A stretch of DNA of 64,000 nucleotides from an uncultured Lachnospiraceae bacterium. GTDB taxonomy: Bacteria > Bacillota > Clostridia > Lachnospirales > Lachnospiraceae. Shown here piece after piece: positions 1 through 7,781 of the stretch; the first letter of the stretch is position 1, and every line of letters begins with the position of its first letter. The stretch is from the NCBI GenBank assembly GCA_937920345.1, contig CALGVA010000056.1:1-64000 (forward strand), written 5' to 3'. Both the position numbers and the translations under genes were made by a program. Below the pieces are notes generated by a model. The model did no database searches. It saw only the letters and a list, made by a program, of their open reading frames with translations, and was not told the origin of the DNA.

Positions 1-50
1 CAAATACGGGATACGGTCAGATCAGATATTCCAAGTTTTGTATATTCCAT
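1..50 (-). CDS. Aldo/keto reductase, N-terminus only (runs off window)
   Basis: The minus strand encodes MEYTKLGISDLTVSRI before the window ends. This is the typical opening of the aldo/keto reductase family, NAD(P)H-dependent enzymes that reduce aldehydes and ketones. An AGGAGG box lies 7 bases before this ATG; a second in-frame ATG at 53 is too close to the box. A flavodoxin gene lies just upstream, a common pairing in anaerobic Firmicutes. Only about 16 residues are visible, so the family call rests on the start motif alone. Confidence 0.7.
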   Translation of the reverse strand, partial: MEYTKLGISDLTVSRI

Positions 51-61
51 CATGCCGCCTC

Positions 62-772
62 CTATTCTGCAAACCCATTCAGCCAATCTGTTACCGCACT
101 GGCAGGTTCTGCCGCCTGGGAGCTGCCTAAAGAAAGTCCGTCTAATACCTCTGCATCCGGTTCCATGCTTTTAATCGTACTGATTGTATCAGAAAATCCA
201 CTGCCGCCACTTGTAACAAAAGGAATAATTGTTTTGCCTGACAAGTCATAATCATCCAAAAAGCTATAAAGGATCATTGGCATATCGCCCCACCAATTCG
301 GAAAACCAAGATAGATTACCTCATAATTTTCAAAGTTTTCTATGCTGTCGGAAATTTCAGGTCGTGCACCATTTCGCTGTTCTTCCTGTGCAATATTCAA
401 AAGAGCGTCATAATCATCTGTATAAGGCTCTACCGGCATAAGCCGGAACACATCTGCACCCGTTTGATTCTGAATTTCAGTGGCAACGGACTGCGTATTT
501 CCGGACCATGAAAAGTATGCAACCAGTTCTTTCACTATTCCTTCTGTTTCCGGCTTTGAATCTGTTTCCAACGCCCCCTCCGAAGAAGTGCTTTCCTCTG
601 TTCCCGATCCGCTTTCGCTTTCTGGTTCTCTCTCTGGTTCTGCCGCCGGCTTTTCCATTGTGCTCTGCGCTGAATGCGAAAGTTCCCCTGAATGATTATC
701 CTCTGCATTTCCACAGGCTGTCAGAGCAAGCATCAACATGCACACCATCATTCCTGCAAATAATTTTCTCAT
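62..772 (-). CDS. Flavodoxin-domain lipoprotein
   Basis: About 236 residues. The N-terminus has a lipoprotein signal (hydrophobic stretch ending in LALTACG), so the mature protein should be anchored on the outer face of the membrane. A Glu/Ser/Pro-rich linker of about 50 residues follows, then a flavodoxin domain with the FMN phosphate loop FSWSGNT and the motif FPNWWGDMP. It probably binds FMN and carries electrons outside the cytoplasm. I chose the ATG at 772 because GGAGG then sits 8-9 bases upstream; the ATG at 778 leaves only about 3. The next gene downstream is an aldo/keto reductase, and a broken flavodoxin lies upstream, suggesting a former tandem pair. Confidence 0.85.
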   Translation of the reverse strand: MRKLFAGMMVCMLMLALTACGNAEDNHSGELSHSAQSTMEKPAAEPEREPESESGSGTEESTSSEGALETDSKPETEGIVKELVAYFSWSGNTQSVATEIQNQTGADVFRLMPVEPYTDDYDALLNIAQEEQRNGARPEISDSIENFENYEVIYLGFPNWWGDMPMILYSFLDDYDLSGKTIIPFVTSGGSGFSDTISTIKSMEPDAEVLDGLSLGSSQAAEPASAVTDWLNGFAE

Positions 773-787
773 TGCCATTATCCTCCA

Positions 788-1045
788 TTAAATCAGTTTG
801 TTTTTTTGAATCCATCCGAAAATTTCCTTTTCAGCAGTGCGCCCTCCGCCTTCATAAGCAGTATACATTTCCATAAGCTGTGCGCCGTGACATAATTTCG
901 CAATGTCATGGTCGCTATGGCCTTTACCGCCTCCGCCATGCGTTGAGAAAGGCATTATTGTTTTACTGCCAAAATCATGTTCCTCCAAAAATGCCGCCAG
1001 TGGCGGAGCCATTGTTCCCCACCAGATTGGTGTTGGCAGCGTCCG
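788..1045 (-). pseudogene. Flavodoxin remnant (C-terminal half)
   Basis: The minus strand reads PIWWGTMAPPLAAFL, then the glycine-rich THGGGG, and ends in a plausible flavodoxin C-terminus, but an in-frame TAA at 1046-1048 closes the frame just before PIWWG. No FMN phosphate-binding loop is found upstream in any frame. A good ribosome site (GGGGAGG before ATG, about 1165-1200) survives further upstream but leads to a stop after three codons. I infer a flavodoxin gene whose 5' half was lost. It lies 16 bases from the intact flavodoxin gene. Confidence 0.7.
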
Positions 1046-1201
1046 TTACCCTCTGCCAACGGCTGAATATCTTCCCCCACCTGTGAAAAAACCTGTTGCC
1101 AAGTGTTGCCAACACCTTTAGAGGACGCGCAGATGCCTGTGCAGACTGCACATTTTATCAGATTTCTAGGAATTCATTCCAGCATACTTATCCTCCCCTA
1201 A

Positions 1202-1245
1202 GGAAGCCCCTAAGAGTGCGGAAACCGCATTTTTGGGGGGCTTCC
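1202..1245. terminator. Strong hairpin downstream of the MalY-type gene
   Basis: Outer arms GGAAGCCCC and GGGGCTTCC enclose a second stem GTGCGG/CCGCAT. There is no clean U-run after it on the minus strand, so it may be a terminator for the aminotransferase gene or a structured leader for the dead flavodoxin gene. Confidence 0.5.
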
Positions 1246-1322
1246 GCTATATCCTGAATTCTGAATGTCTTTTGTCGATATCACTCGGAAACGTCTTTCC
1301 CGATTTACTGCTAATTCCCATG

Positions 1323-2504
1323 TCAGCTTCTGGAAAGCGTACACTCCTCATAAAGTGCAGCCCCTTCTGCAAGACGTTTCAATCCATCTTCCAATCGGCT
1401 CCGGGGGCATGCAATATTCATTCTGATAAAGGAATTTCCGTTTTCCCCATACTGCCGTCCTTCCGACAGATACAATCCTGTATGTTCCCGCAGATATCGT
1501 GTAAATTCCGCTGCGCACCCTTGCATTTTCCGACAGTCCAGCCACATGAGATAGGTCGCCTGCGAGGAAACCGGCTTGATCTGAGGTGCCTCTTTCTTCA
1601 AATAATCCTCCACAAAATTTTTATTTTCCTGCATATATTCTCTCAAAGCATCCAGCCATGCCTCCCCCTTCGTAAAAGCCGCCACCGCCGCTTCTACCGC
1701 AAAGGAATTCGGCTCTGCAACCTCATCCGTGTTCAGCCCCCGCCAGACCTTATGCCGCAGGCAGGGATCAGGAACAACCACCGCTGCTGTCTGCAGTCCT
1801 GCCAGATTAAAAGCTTTTGTGGGAGCTATACAGGTAATGCTGCACTTTCTGCAGCTTTCCGAAACAGAAGCAAAAGGGATATATTCCTGGCCGGGACTGG
1901 TCAGATCACAATGAATTTCATCCGAAATCACAATTACATGGTGTTTCCTGCACAAATCACCAACCCGCCCCAGTTCCTCTCGGTTCCAGATTCTTCCTAC
2001 CGGATTGTGAGGATTACACAAAATCATCAAGGTAGTCTGCGGATTGGAAAGTTTTTGTTCCAGAGCCTCAAAATCCATATGATAAGTATTTCCGTCATAT
2101 TGCAGCGGACTTTCTACAATATTTCTTCCGTTATTCACAATGGAATTGAAGAAAATATTGTAAACCGGTGTCTGTACCAGCACATTTTCTCCTGCTGTGG
2201 TCAACTTGCGTACCATACTGGAAATGGCCGGAACCACTCCTGTACAGAAGACAAGCCACTCTTTTTCCATGGAAAAACCATGCCGCCGCTGCCACCAATC
2301 CATATAAGCCTGATACCATTCTTCCGGCACAATGGAATAGCCAAATACACCATGAGCGGCTCTCTCCTGAATTGCTGCCTGAATCTCTGGCGCTGTCTGA
2401 AAATCCATGTCTGCCACCCACATAGGCAGCTCATGCTCTTTTACATCCCATTTCAGTGAATGGGTATTTCTCCTGTCTACAGGTTTATCAAAATCGTAAG
2501 GCAT
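1323..2504 (-). CDS. MalY/PatB-type PLP-dependent aminotransferase / C-S lyase
   Basis: 393 residues, normal for the family. It is a fold-type I PLP enzyme of the class I/II aminotransferase group; relatives such as MalY and PatB cleave cystathionine or cysteine conjugates to a thiol, pyruvate and ammonia. Visible family marks are the N-terminal DRRNTHSLKWD with LPMWVADMDF, CNPHNPVGR, SDEIHCDL and the Schiff-base lysine context APTKAFNLAGLQ. I chose the start at 2504 because GGAG sits 6 bases upstream; frame-compatible codons to 2597 have no ribosome site. The gene stands alone, so the substrate cannot be inferred from context. Confidence 0.85.
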   Translation of the reverse strand: MPYDFDKPVDRRNTHSLKWDVKEHELPMWVADMDFQTAPEIQAAIQERAAHGVFGYSIVPEEWYQAYMDWWQRRHGFSMEKEWLVFCTGVVPAISSMVRKLTTAGENVLVQTPVYNIFFNSIVNNGRNIVESPLQYDGNTYHMDFEALEQKLSNPQTTLMILCNPHNPVGRIWNREELGRVGDLCRKHHVIVISDEIHCDLTSPGQEYIPFASVSESCRKCSITCIAPTKAFNLAGLQTAAVVVPDPCLRHKVWRGLNTDEVAEPNSFAVEAAVAAFTKGEAWLDALREYMQENKNFVEDYLKKEAPQIKPVSSQATYLMWLDCRKMQGCAAEFTRYLREHTGLYLSEGRQYGENGNSFIRMNIACPRSRLEDGLKRLAEGAALYEECTLSRS

Positions 2505-2517
2505 CCTAATCTCCATT

Positions 2518-2592
2518 CCGGAGCGTTTACGCGACAAGGCGACGCAAATATCAAATTTGCGTCTGCCATCAAACAAATTTGTGGCGCTCCGG
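2518..2592. repeat. Structured intergenic element (nested hairpins)
   Basis: An outer stem CCGGAGCG (2518-2525) / CGCTCCGG (2585-2592) encloses a perfect hairpin with arms GACGCAAAT and ATTTGCGTC (2541-2563). AAATTTG recurs three times in the surrounding 60 bases, and a further hairpin lies at about 2611-2633. It fills the gap upstream of the aminotransferase gene and resembles other multi-stem intergenic elements in this window. Confidence 0.6.
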
Positions 2593-2684
2593 CACAAATT
2601 TGCGTGTGAGAAATCAGCACATCAGTGTGATTTTTCACACTACACCTCCAAACTTTCTGTCAAAAATCCCTTTCAAAAGCAGGC

Positions 2685-3548
2685 TCATACAACCTCCTTC
2701 AGTTCTCTTCTGCAAATGATCCTTGTCTTTTCCGGATCTACCTTATCTTTTTCAATCATCAGCTCATCAATACGGTCTGCCCGGATTACTCCACCGGAAG
2801 GGTTCATCACGCTGTCAATTTTCCCGGTTATTTCCGCATCTACCGTAGAATACTCAAAAGCAAGGGTAGTATTGAGAAGCTTGCAGTTTTTCATCACCAG
2901 GTTATCAATGTAGCACATCCCCTGGAGGCTCTCGATGGTGCAGTTTATAAGTGTCAGGTTCTTTGCATTCCAGCCCAGGTATTCACCGGAGATACAAGAA
3001 TCATATACCGTCACATTCTCCGTGTTCCAGAAAGCATCCTTTGAAAGCATACGGGCATTGTGGATCTCCATATTCTTTACCCCGTCAAAGGAGTAATTGC
3101 CCACCAGCTGGAAGTCCCTAAGCACCATATTCCGGCTGTTCATGGCGAAATAGTCGCCTTTTGCCGTCACATGGTCAAGCTCCACATCCTCGCAGTTCCA
3201 GAGGGTTTCAGCCGCATTGGGAAGGTTTACATTCTTCAGGTTTACACCCCGGCAGCGGCGGAAATTCTTGGGAGCCTCAATCACTGCGTCCTCTACCGTA
3301 ATATGATCCGTATACCATACGCCTGCACGGGCCATCTCAAACCAGGTACAGTTTCTTGCCGTGATATTCTTGGCGTACCAGAAGGGGTACTTCCATTTAA
3401 ACATGCAGTTCTCCAGTTCAATGTCATGGCTCTCTTTCAGCGGCGATTCCCCATCTGCAAAGATACTGTCATAGATTTTCAGATCCGCCCCCTGAAACAA
3501 CGCTCTTTCTCCTGTCAAATACTCCTGTCTGATTTCTCTTGTCTTCAT
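2685..3548 (-). CDS. DUF3737 family protein, predicted beta-helix
   Basis: 287 residues. I recognise the DUF3737 family from the N-terminal region (EYLTGERALF) and from the repeating rungs of hydrophobic-Asn/Asp-Cys pattern (ELENCMFKW, ARNCTWFE, LINCTIE, MKNCKLL) through the whole length. This pattern suggests a right-handed parallel beta-helix of the pentapeptide/pectate-lyase style. No signal peptide is present, so it is probably cytoplasmic. AGGAGG lies 7 bases before the ATG. Function is unknown in this family, and the neighbouring MATE exporter gives no clear clue. Confidence 0.8.
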   Translation of the reverse strand: MKTREIRQEYLTGERALFQGADLKIYDSIFADGESPLKESHDIELENCMFKWKYPFWYAKNITARNCTWFEMARAGVWYTDHITVEDAVIEAPKNFRRCRGVNLKNVNLPNAAETLWNCEDVELDHVTAKGDYFAMNSRNMVLRDFQLVGNYSFDGVKNMEIHNARMLSKDAFWNTENVTVYDSCISGEYLGWNAKNLTLINCTIESLQGMCYIDNLVMKNCKLLNTTLAFEYSTVDAEITGKIDSVMNPSGGVIRADRIDELMIEKDKVDPEKTRIICRRELKEVV

Positions 3549-3597
3549 GATTTTCCTCCTGATTATCTAAAATTCAATTTACTGCTTATAAGTTCAT

Positions 3598-5034
3598 TTA
3601 CTGAACAAGCATCTGTCTGCCAGTTAATTTATTGGTATTTTTATTTTGTGCTTCAAGTCTTCTATTTTCTTCCAATCCTAAGTTCTTTAAAACTTTATCC
3701 GACTCTCTTCGCCAGAGAATGATTCCAATCGGTATTACAACGGCCTCTGCCAGTACAAATGCCAGCCAGATCAACGTCAGATTTCCAAAATGAGATAAGG
3801 CTGCAATAAATACCACCGGCAAAACCACCTGCCTGCTCAATGTAAGCAGCATACTCTGTACTCCCAGTCCAAGTCCCCGAAATGCTGCCGCGTAAATAAG
3901 ACATACATTGGAAAGAAAATGGCTTACCGCCAAGATCCGAAGCGCCGTTACACCAATGAAAAGCATTTCCGGAGAAGCATCAAACAATAACAGCACCCAT
4001 TCCGGAAAAACCTCCATGATCAGGAAAAATATACTGTAAAATATTACAGAATAAAGCATCGCCCATCCGCAGCTCTGGTAAATTCTCTTTGGCTTTTTTG
4101 CGCCGTAGTTGTACGCTACAATGGGGATCAGCCCGCTTCCCATGCCGTTTACCCCCACCGTCACAAGCCCCTGAATCTTTACGCAGACGCCGTACACCGC
4201 AACTGCTGTCGGCGTAATAACCATAAGAACGGAGTTCACATAAATGGCCAGTACCGAAGAAACAGCCTGCACCAGTGTACTAGGTATTCCTACCTTAAGA
4301 ATAGCCGCCATGCAGTCTTTATCCGCCTTTGCCGTAAAATGGATAGGTATCTCCCGATTCCACCGACAATTAATCCAATATCCTGCAAAACACCCGACCC
4401 ACTGCCCGATTACCGTTGCGAGGGCGGCTCCAGCCGTTCCCATTGCCGGAATCCCAAAATACCCCAAAATAAGAATCGGGTCCAAAATCAAATTCGTAAT
4501 GGAGGCAGCTGACAGTGTAAATAGAAACAGGGACGATTTGCCGCTTGCCATGACAAAGCGGTCAAATACCCACTGTCCCATCATTCCCAGAGAGCCGAGC
4601 ATACATATACGCAGATAAGGTATTCCATAGTCGATAATTGTTTCATTCCCTCCAGACTGCCACCTGAAATACGGCCTCATAGCTGACATTTCCAGAAAAG
4701 ACACCAGTACCCATGCCAGGAAAGCCAGCACCAGTGCGGCCGATGCCGTCTTTTTCACCTTTTCCTGATCCCCTTCGCCTAATGCTTTGGAGATGACCGC
4801 ATTTAGTCCTACGGCAATGCCAAGCCCCATGGCAGACATGAGAATCTGTACCGGAGCCGCCAGGGACAAGGCCGTCAATGCTTCTTCTGATATTCTGGAA
4901 ACAAATACACTGTCCACAAAATTATAAAGGGAATTGATCAGCAGTGAAATCATCAGTGGAACCCCGGTTCTCAATACTAATCCTGACACCCTTTCTGTTC
5001 CCATTGGGTTACCTGCATTAGATTCTTCTGTCAT
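3598..5034 (-). CDS. MATE family multidrug/sodium antiporter
   Basis: 478 residues with about 12 hydrophobic segments arranged as two similar halves, as expected for MATE (NorM/DinF-like) exporters that expel drugs or metabolites in exchange for Na+ or H+. The first half starts SGLVLRTGVPLMISLLINSLYNFVDSVFVSR, of which the segment around NFVDSVFVSR is typical. The ribosome site AGAGGAGG lies 8 bases upstream. It sits directly downstream of a small conserved gene and probably shares its promoter at 5489-5517, facing a divergent LysR regulator that is a likely controller. Confidence 0.9.
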   Translation of the reverse strand: MTEESNAGNPMGTERVSGLVLRTGVPLMISLLINSLYNFVDSVFVSRISEEALTALSLAAPVQILMSAMGLGIAVGLNAVISKALGEGDQEKVKKTASAALVLAFLAWVLVSFLEMSAMRPYFRWQSGGNETIIDYGIPYLRICMLGSLGMMGQWVFDRFVMASGKSSLFLFTLSAASITNLILDPILILGYFGIPAMGTAGAALATVIGQWVGCFAGYWINCRWNREIPIHFTAKADKDCMAAILKVGIPSTLVQAVSSVLAIYVNSVLMVITPTAVAVYGVCVKIQGLVTVGVNGMGSGLIPIVAYNYGAKKPKRIYQSCGWAMLYSVIFYSIFFLIMEVFPEWVLLLFDASPEMLFIGVTALRILAVSHFLSNVCLIYAAAFRGLGLGVQSMLLTLSRQVVLPVVFIAALSHFGNLTLIWLAFVLAEAVVIPIGIILWRRESDKVLKNLGLEENRRLEAQNKNTNKLTGRQMLVQ

Positions 5035-5056
5035 CTTCTTTTCCTCCTCTTTAAAA

Positions 5057-5296
5057 TTATCTTTTTCCTGCCGGCTTTCCCTGAATCTGATAGATCAGAT
5101 AGTCCAGACAGGAAATCCTTTTTTCATCCATGTGCACTCTGCCAAGCAGATATTCCCTCTGATGTTCTAACAGTTCCAGCTGCTTCGTCTGCTGCCCCTT
5201 GTCAAACCATCCCAGAAAATCCTGGATCATTTCGTTTTCACATCCGGCATCTTCCAGATTCTGTATAACAGATTCCCTGCCTCCTATAGCTATCAT
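5057..5296 (-). CDS. Small cytosolic helical protein next to MATE exporter
   Basis: 79 residues, charged and predicted largely helical, with IQNLEDAGCENEMIQDFL near the start and RVHMDEKRISCLDYLIYQIQ near the end. I recall short proteins of this pattern as common in Clostridia beside MATE or regulator genes, but no function is known to me. A GGGGG purine box 8 bases before the ATG at 5296 supports this start; the longer reading to 5395 adds residues that look non-coding. It precedes the MATE gene by 22 bases, so the two should be one transcript. Confidence 0.7.
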   Translation of the reverse strand: MIAIGGRESVIQNLEDAGCENEMIQDFLGWFDKGQQTKQLELLEHQREYLLGRVHMDEKRISCLDYLIYQIQGKPAGKR

Positions 5297-5488
5297 TCCT
5301 GCACCCCCTCTGATGTATCTGATAATTTTTGCAGACAATGGCGCTGTGTGCCAATAGCACACGTTTAGCGTGGATCGAAGCGAAGACCCAGGCACGAATG
5401 CTTGCGAAGATGCAACGCTTCTCTTTCCTATATTGGCAGCTGCCGCAAAGCCAGTAACTACACAGCTTGCTGTGAAGCTGCTGACTAC

Positions 5489-5517
5489 ACTATAAATCCA
5501 TATATAAAAAATAACAA
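5489..5517 (-). promoter_or_regulatory. Sigma-A promoter for small gene and MATE exporter
   Basis: On the minus strand TTGTTA (5512-5517) is followed after exactly 17 bases by TATAGT (5489-5494), five of six bases of the -10 consensus. Confidence 0.65.
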
Positions 5518-5544
5518 ATATTTATATATAATTCATTTTCATAG

Positions 5545-5573
5545 TTGAAACCTATTGATATTTGTGCTAGGAT
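5545..5573 (+). promoter_or_regulatory. Promoter for LysR regulator
   Basis: TTGAAA (5545-5550), a 17-base spacer and TAGGAT (5568-5573) preceded by an extended -10 TG. The LysR start lies about 85 bases downstream of the predicted transcription start. Confidence 0.5.
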
Positions 5574-5663
5574 TTTTTTACGGAATCGTACATAAGCCTC
5601 GAAAAGTATACGGCATCTTCGAACATAACAGACACCAAAAACAGCCAAGAAGGAGAACATAAT

Positions 5664-6563
5664 ATGGAAATACGGGTACTGCAATACTTTCTTGCCATTG
5701 CAAGAGAACAGAGCATTATACGGGCTGCCGAGTCCCTTCATCTCTCACAGCCTACTCTTTCCACACAGATAAAAAACATGGAAGAGGAACTGGGGAAACA
5801 GCTGCTGATTCGCGGCACAAAAGGTTCCCGCAAGGTTACACTGACGGAAGAAGGAATGATTCTCAGGAAAAGAGCGGAAGAAATTCTGGATCTGGTCAAA
5901 AAAACAGAACATGAGATTACCTGCTCCGACGATGTGGTGATCGGAGATGTCTACATCGGTGCCGGAGAAACCGATGGAATGCGCCTGCTGGCAAAAACCG
6001 CCGGAAACTTAAAAAAACTTTATCCGGGAATCCATTACCATATTTCCAGCGGCAATGCTGTCTTTGTCAAAGAAAAGCTGGATAAAGGATTGATTGATTT
6101 TGGAATGATATTCGGAACGCCGGATACGAACAAATATGAGGCATTGAAACTCCCGTCAAAGGATATCTGGGGTGTCCTGATGCGGAAAGACTCCCCTCTG
6201 GCAGAAAAAGAATCTGTCTCCCCGGAAGACCTGTGGAATCAGCCATTGCTGATATCACAGCAGGAAACAGAGGGAGGGAGAATCTCCCGGTGGATGAAAC
6301 GCAGCCTCTCGGAACTGGATATCATCATGACTTATAATCTGTTGTTCAACGCTTCCCTGCTTGTGGAAGAAGGACTGGGATATGCCATCTGCTTTGACAG
6401 GATTATCAATACTTCCGGTGACAGCAGGCTTTGTTTCCGTCCTCTGACACCCGCAATCGAAGTTGAAATGTATATGATCTGGAAAAAATATCAGGTCTTT
6501 TCCAAAGCTGCTGAAAAATTTTTAATGATGATGCAGGAGGGTATGTCCATAACCAGGCAATAA
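5664..6563 (+). CDS. LysR family transcriptional regulator
   Basis: 299 residues, the usual LysR length. The N-terminal winged helix-turn-helix covers residues 1-60 (EIRVLQYFLAIAREQSI, AESLHLSQPTLSTQIK), followed by a linker helix and a two-lobed periplasmic-binding-like effector domain. AGGAG lies 8 bases before the ATG. It is divergent from the small-gene/MATE unit and probably controls it and its own promoter, the classical LysR arrangement; the effector is unknown. Its 3' end lies 11 bases from the convergent membrane-protein gene. Confidence 0.9.
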   Translation: MEIRVLQYFLAIAREQSIIRAAESLHLSQPTLSTQIKNMEEELGKQLLIRGTKGSRKVTLTEEGMILRKRAEEILDLVKKTEHEITCSDDVVIGDVYIGAGETDGMRLLAKTAGNLKKLYPGIHYHISSGNAVFVKEKLDKGLIDFGMIFGTPDTNKYEALKLPSKDIWGVLMRKDSPLAEKESVSPEDLWNQPLLISQQETEGGRISRWMKRSLSELDIIMTYNLLFNASLLVEEGLGYAICFDRIINTSGDSRLCFRPLTPAIEVEMYMIWKKYQVFSKAAEKFLMMMQEGMSITRQ

Positions 6564-6574
6564 TTCAAATTGTA

Positions 6575-6910
6575 TTAAAATATAAACCTTAATAACCGAA
6601 ATAGTCCGAACAGTATAAACAAAGTCACTAAAATATTCAACAGGCAGCTCGCTTCTCCTTCACGATAAGAATTTCCTGCAACACATTTTGGGGTATACTC
6701 GAAAGTCACTGTTCGGAGATATTCACGCCCGTTTTTCCAGATGATTTTCTCCTTTGCGTAATATCCCTTTGCGCAGTTACCATTCTTTTTTGCTTTCTCA
6801 ATAATACGGTATCTTCTTCCTTTTCCTATGATAAACCAACGGATATAAAGATAAATACCAACTGACAATGAACATATTATTGACAATAATGCACACATCT
6901 CATCAGACAT
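6575..6910 (-). CDS. Small membrane protein, unknown function
   Basis: 111 residues with one hydrophobic helix at the N-terminus (LLSIICSLSVGIYLYIRWF) and one at the C-terminus (LLNILVTLFILFGLFRLLRF), flanking a basic soluble middle of about 55 residues with a FEYTPKC stretch. This resembles DUF3592-like small membrane proteins, but I cannot assign a family. It is convergent with the LysR gene. No strong ribosome site is seen, so the exact start is uncertain. Confidence 0.55.
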   Translation of the reverse strand: MSDEMCALLSIICSLSVGIYLYIRWFIIGKGRRYRIIEKAKKNGNCAKGYYAKEKIIWKNGREYLRTVTFEYTPKCVAGNSYREGEASCLLNILVTLFILFGLFRLLRFIF

Positions 6911-7172
6911 AACGCTTTCCTCTTAACCTAAATGCAGATTCCGTATCATTTATAGATTATCACCGTTAAATTTCTGTTTGTCAAACAGTTGTATTTTACA
7001 AGCGGGCTTTTCTTCCCCATTCTCATTGATACCTACGCTTTTCAAATGCGGAAATGCCGTACCTTATACATCTTTGTCCCTATCGATCACGCTGCCGATC
7101 CCCAGTCCGATCCGACAGTTTCCTCTCACGCTCCGTTCATTCCCATGTCTGCTTATCCTGTTACTCCATCTC

Positions 7173-7493
7173 TCATTTTGTCAGCATACCGTGGTGCTCT
7201 TCCATGTATCCCCCGAACCGCGCATTTTTGTATCCCAGCTTCTTAAATTTCCTGACCGCGGTTCCGGGTCTCTGCTTATAACTGCCGACGATCCAGAATT
7301 GTGACGTTTTATCCGGAAATCTGCGCAATATGTTCTCGTCTGTTATTTTATCAACCGGATAGTTGATTGCGCCGCCGATATGCCCGTTCTTATACTCGCT
7401 CTTCTCCCGGCAGTCAATCAGGTATGCATTCTCCGACGTCCGGAACTGGTTGATTGCTTTGTTCACTGTGATTTTTCTCGTAAATAATCCCAT
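7173..7493 (-). CDS. Rhodanese-like domain protein, active cysteine absent
   Basis: 106 residues, a single rhodanese fold: AYLIDCREKSEYKNGHIGGAINYP matches the first half of the domain and the end VRKFKKLGYKNARFGGY matches the last. In sulfurtransferases the active loop is C-x4-R; here the aligned loop reads GSYKQR, placing Gly where the catalytic Cys should be. It is therefore unlikely to transfer sulfur and may be a binding or regulatory module. GGAG lies 8 bases before the ATG. The 262 bases between it and the previous gene show no recognisable feature. Confidence 0.7.
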   Translation of the reverse strand: MGLFTRKITVNKAINQFRTSENAYLIDCREKSEYKNGHIGGAINYPVDKITDENILRRFPDKTSQFWIVGSYKQRPGTAVRKFKKLGYKNARFGGYMEEHHGMLTK

Positions 7494-7715
7494 ATGTATT
7501 TCTCCATAATATTTCTTTTTTCATTCATTATACCCAATTCCCGCTCCTTGCTCCACTTATTTCCGCAAATTTGTCAATTCCGAAATTAAATATTCAATCA
7601 TCCTGTTTTTGCGCATTATAAATCATTTCTTGATACGTAATATTTTTCATAACACTTATTCAAACATCTGAACAAACAAACCTGCTTTATTACCATCTGC
7701 TATTTACATCTGACA

Positions 7716-7747
7716 AACCCCATACACCTGACTTCGTGTATGGGGTT
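7716..7747. terminator. Hairpin terminator after DUF5722 lipoprotein gene
   Basis: Perfect 12-base arms AACCCCATACAC and GTGTATGGGGTT with an 8-base loop. It lies 34 bases beyond the stop of the minus-strand DUF5722 gene; the U-run is short (GGGGTTTG on minus, TTCTTTCT on plus), so it may act in both directions. Confidence 0.65.
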
Positions 7748-7781
7748 CTTTCTATCCCTGTTATACTATTTGTATCCCGGT

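Larger units (their letters stand above)
5297..5663. other. Divergent regulatory region between small gene/MATE and LysR
   Basis: 367 bases without a gene. It holds two facing promoters (5489-5517 leftward, 5545-5573 rightward) only about 28 bases apart, the usual place for LysR binding. The leftward transcript would have a leader of roughly 185 bases containing several hairpins, including GTGTGC/GCACAC (about 5346-5363) and CAGCTT/AAGCTG (about 5463-5480). Confidence 0.6.

Noticed and set aside
1233..2459. 408-residue plus-strand open frame
   Set aside because: It is the antisense of the MalY/PatB gene, has no ribosome site and shows no family motif.
6978..7304. Plus-strand frames beside the rhodanese gene
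   Set aside because: Low-complexity Ser/Pro/Leu translations, no start signals, largely antisense to the rhodanese gene.
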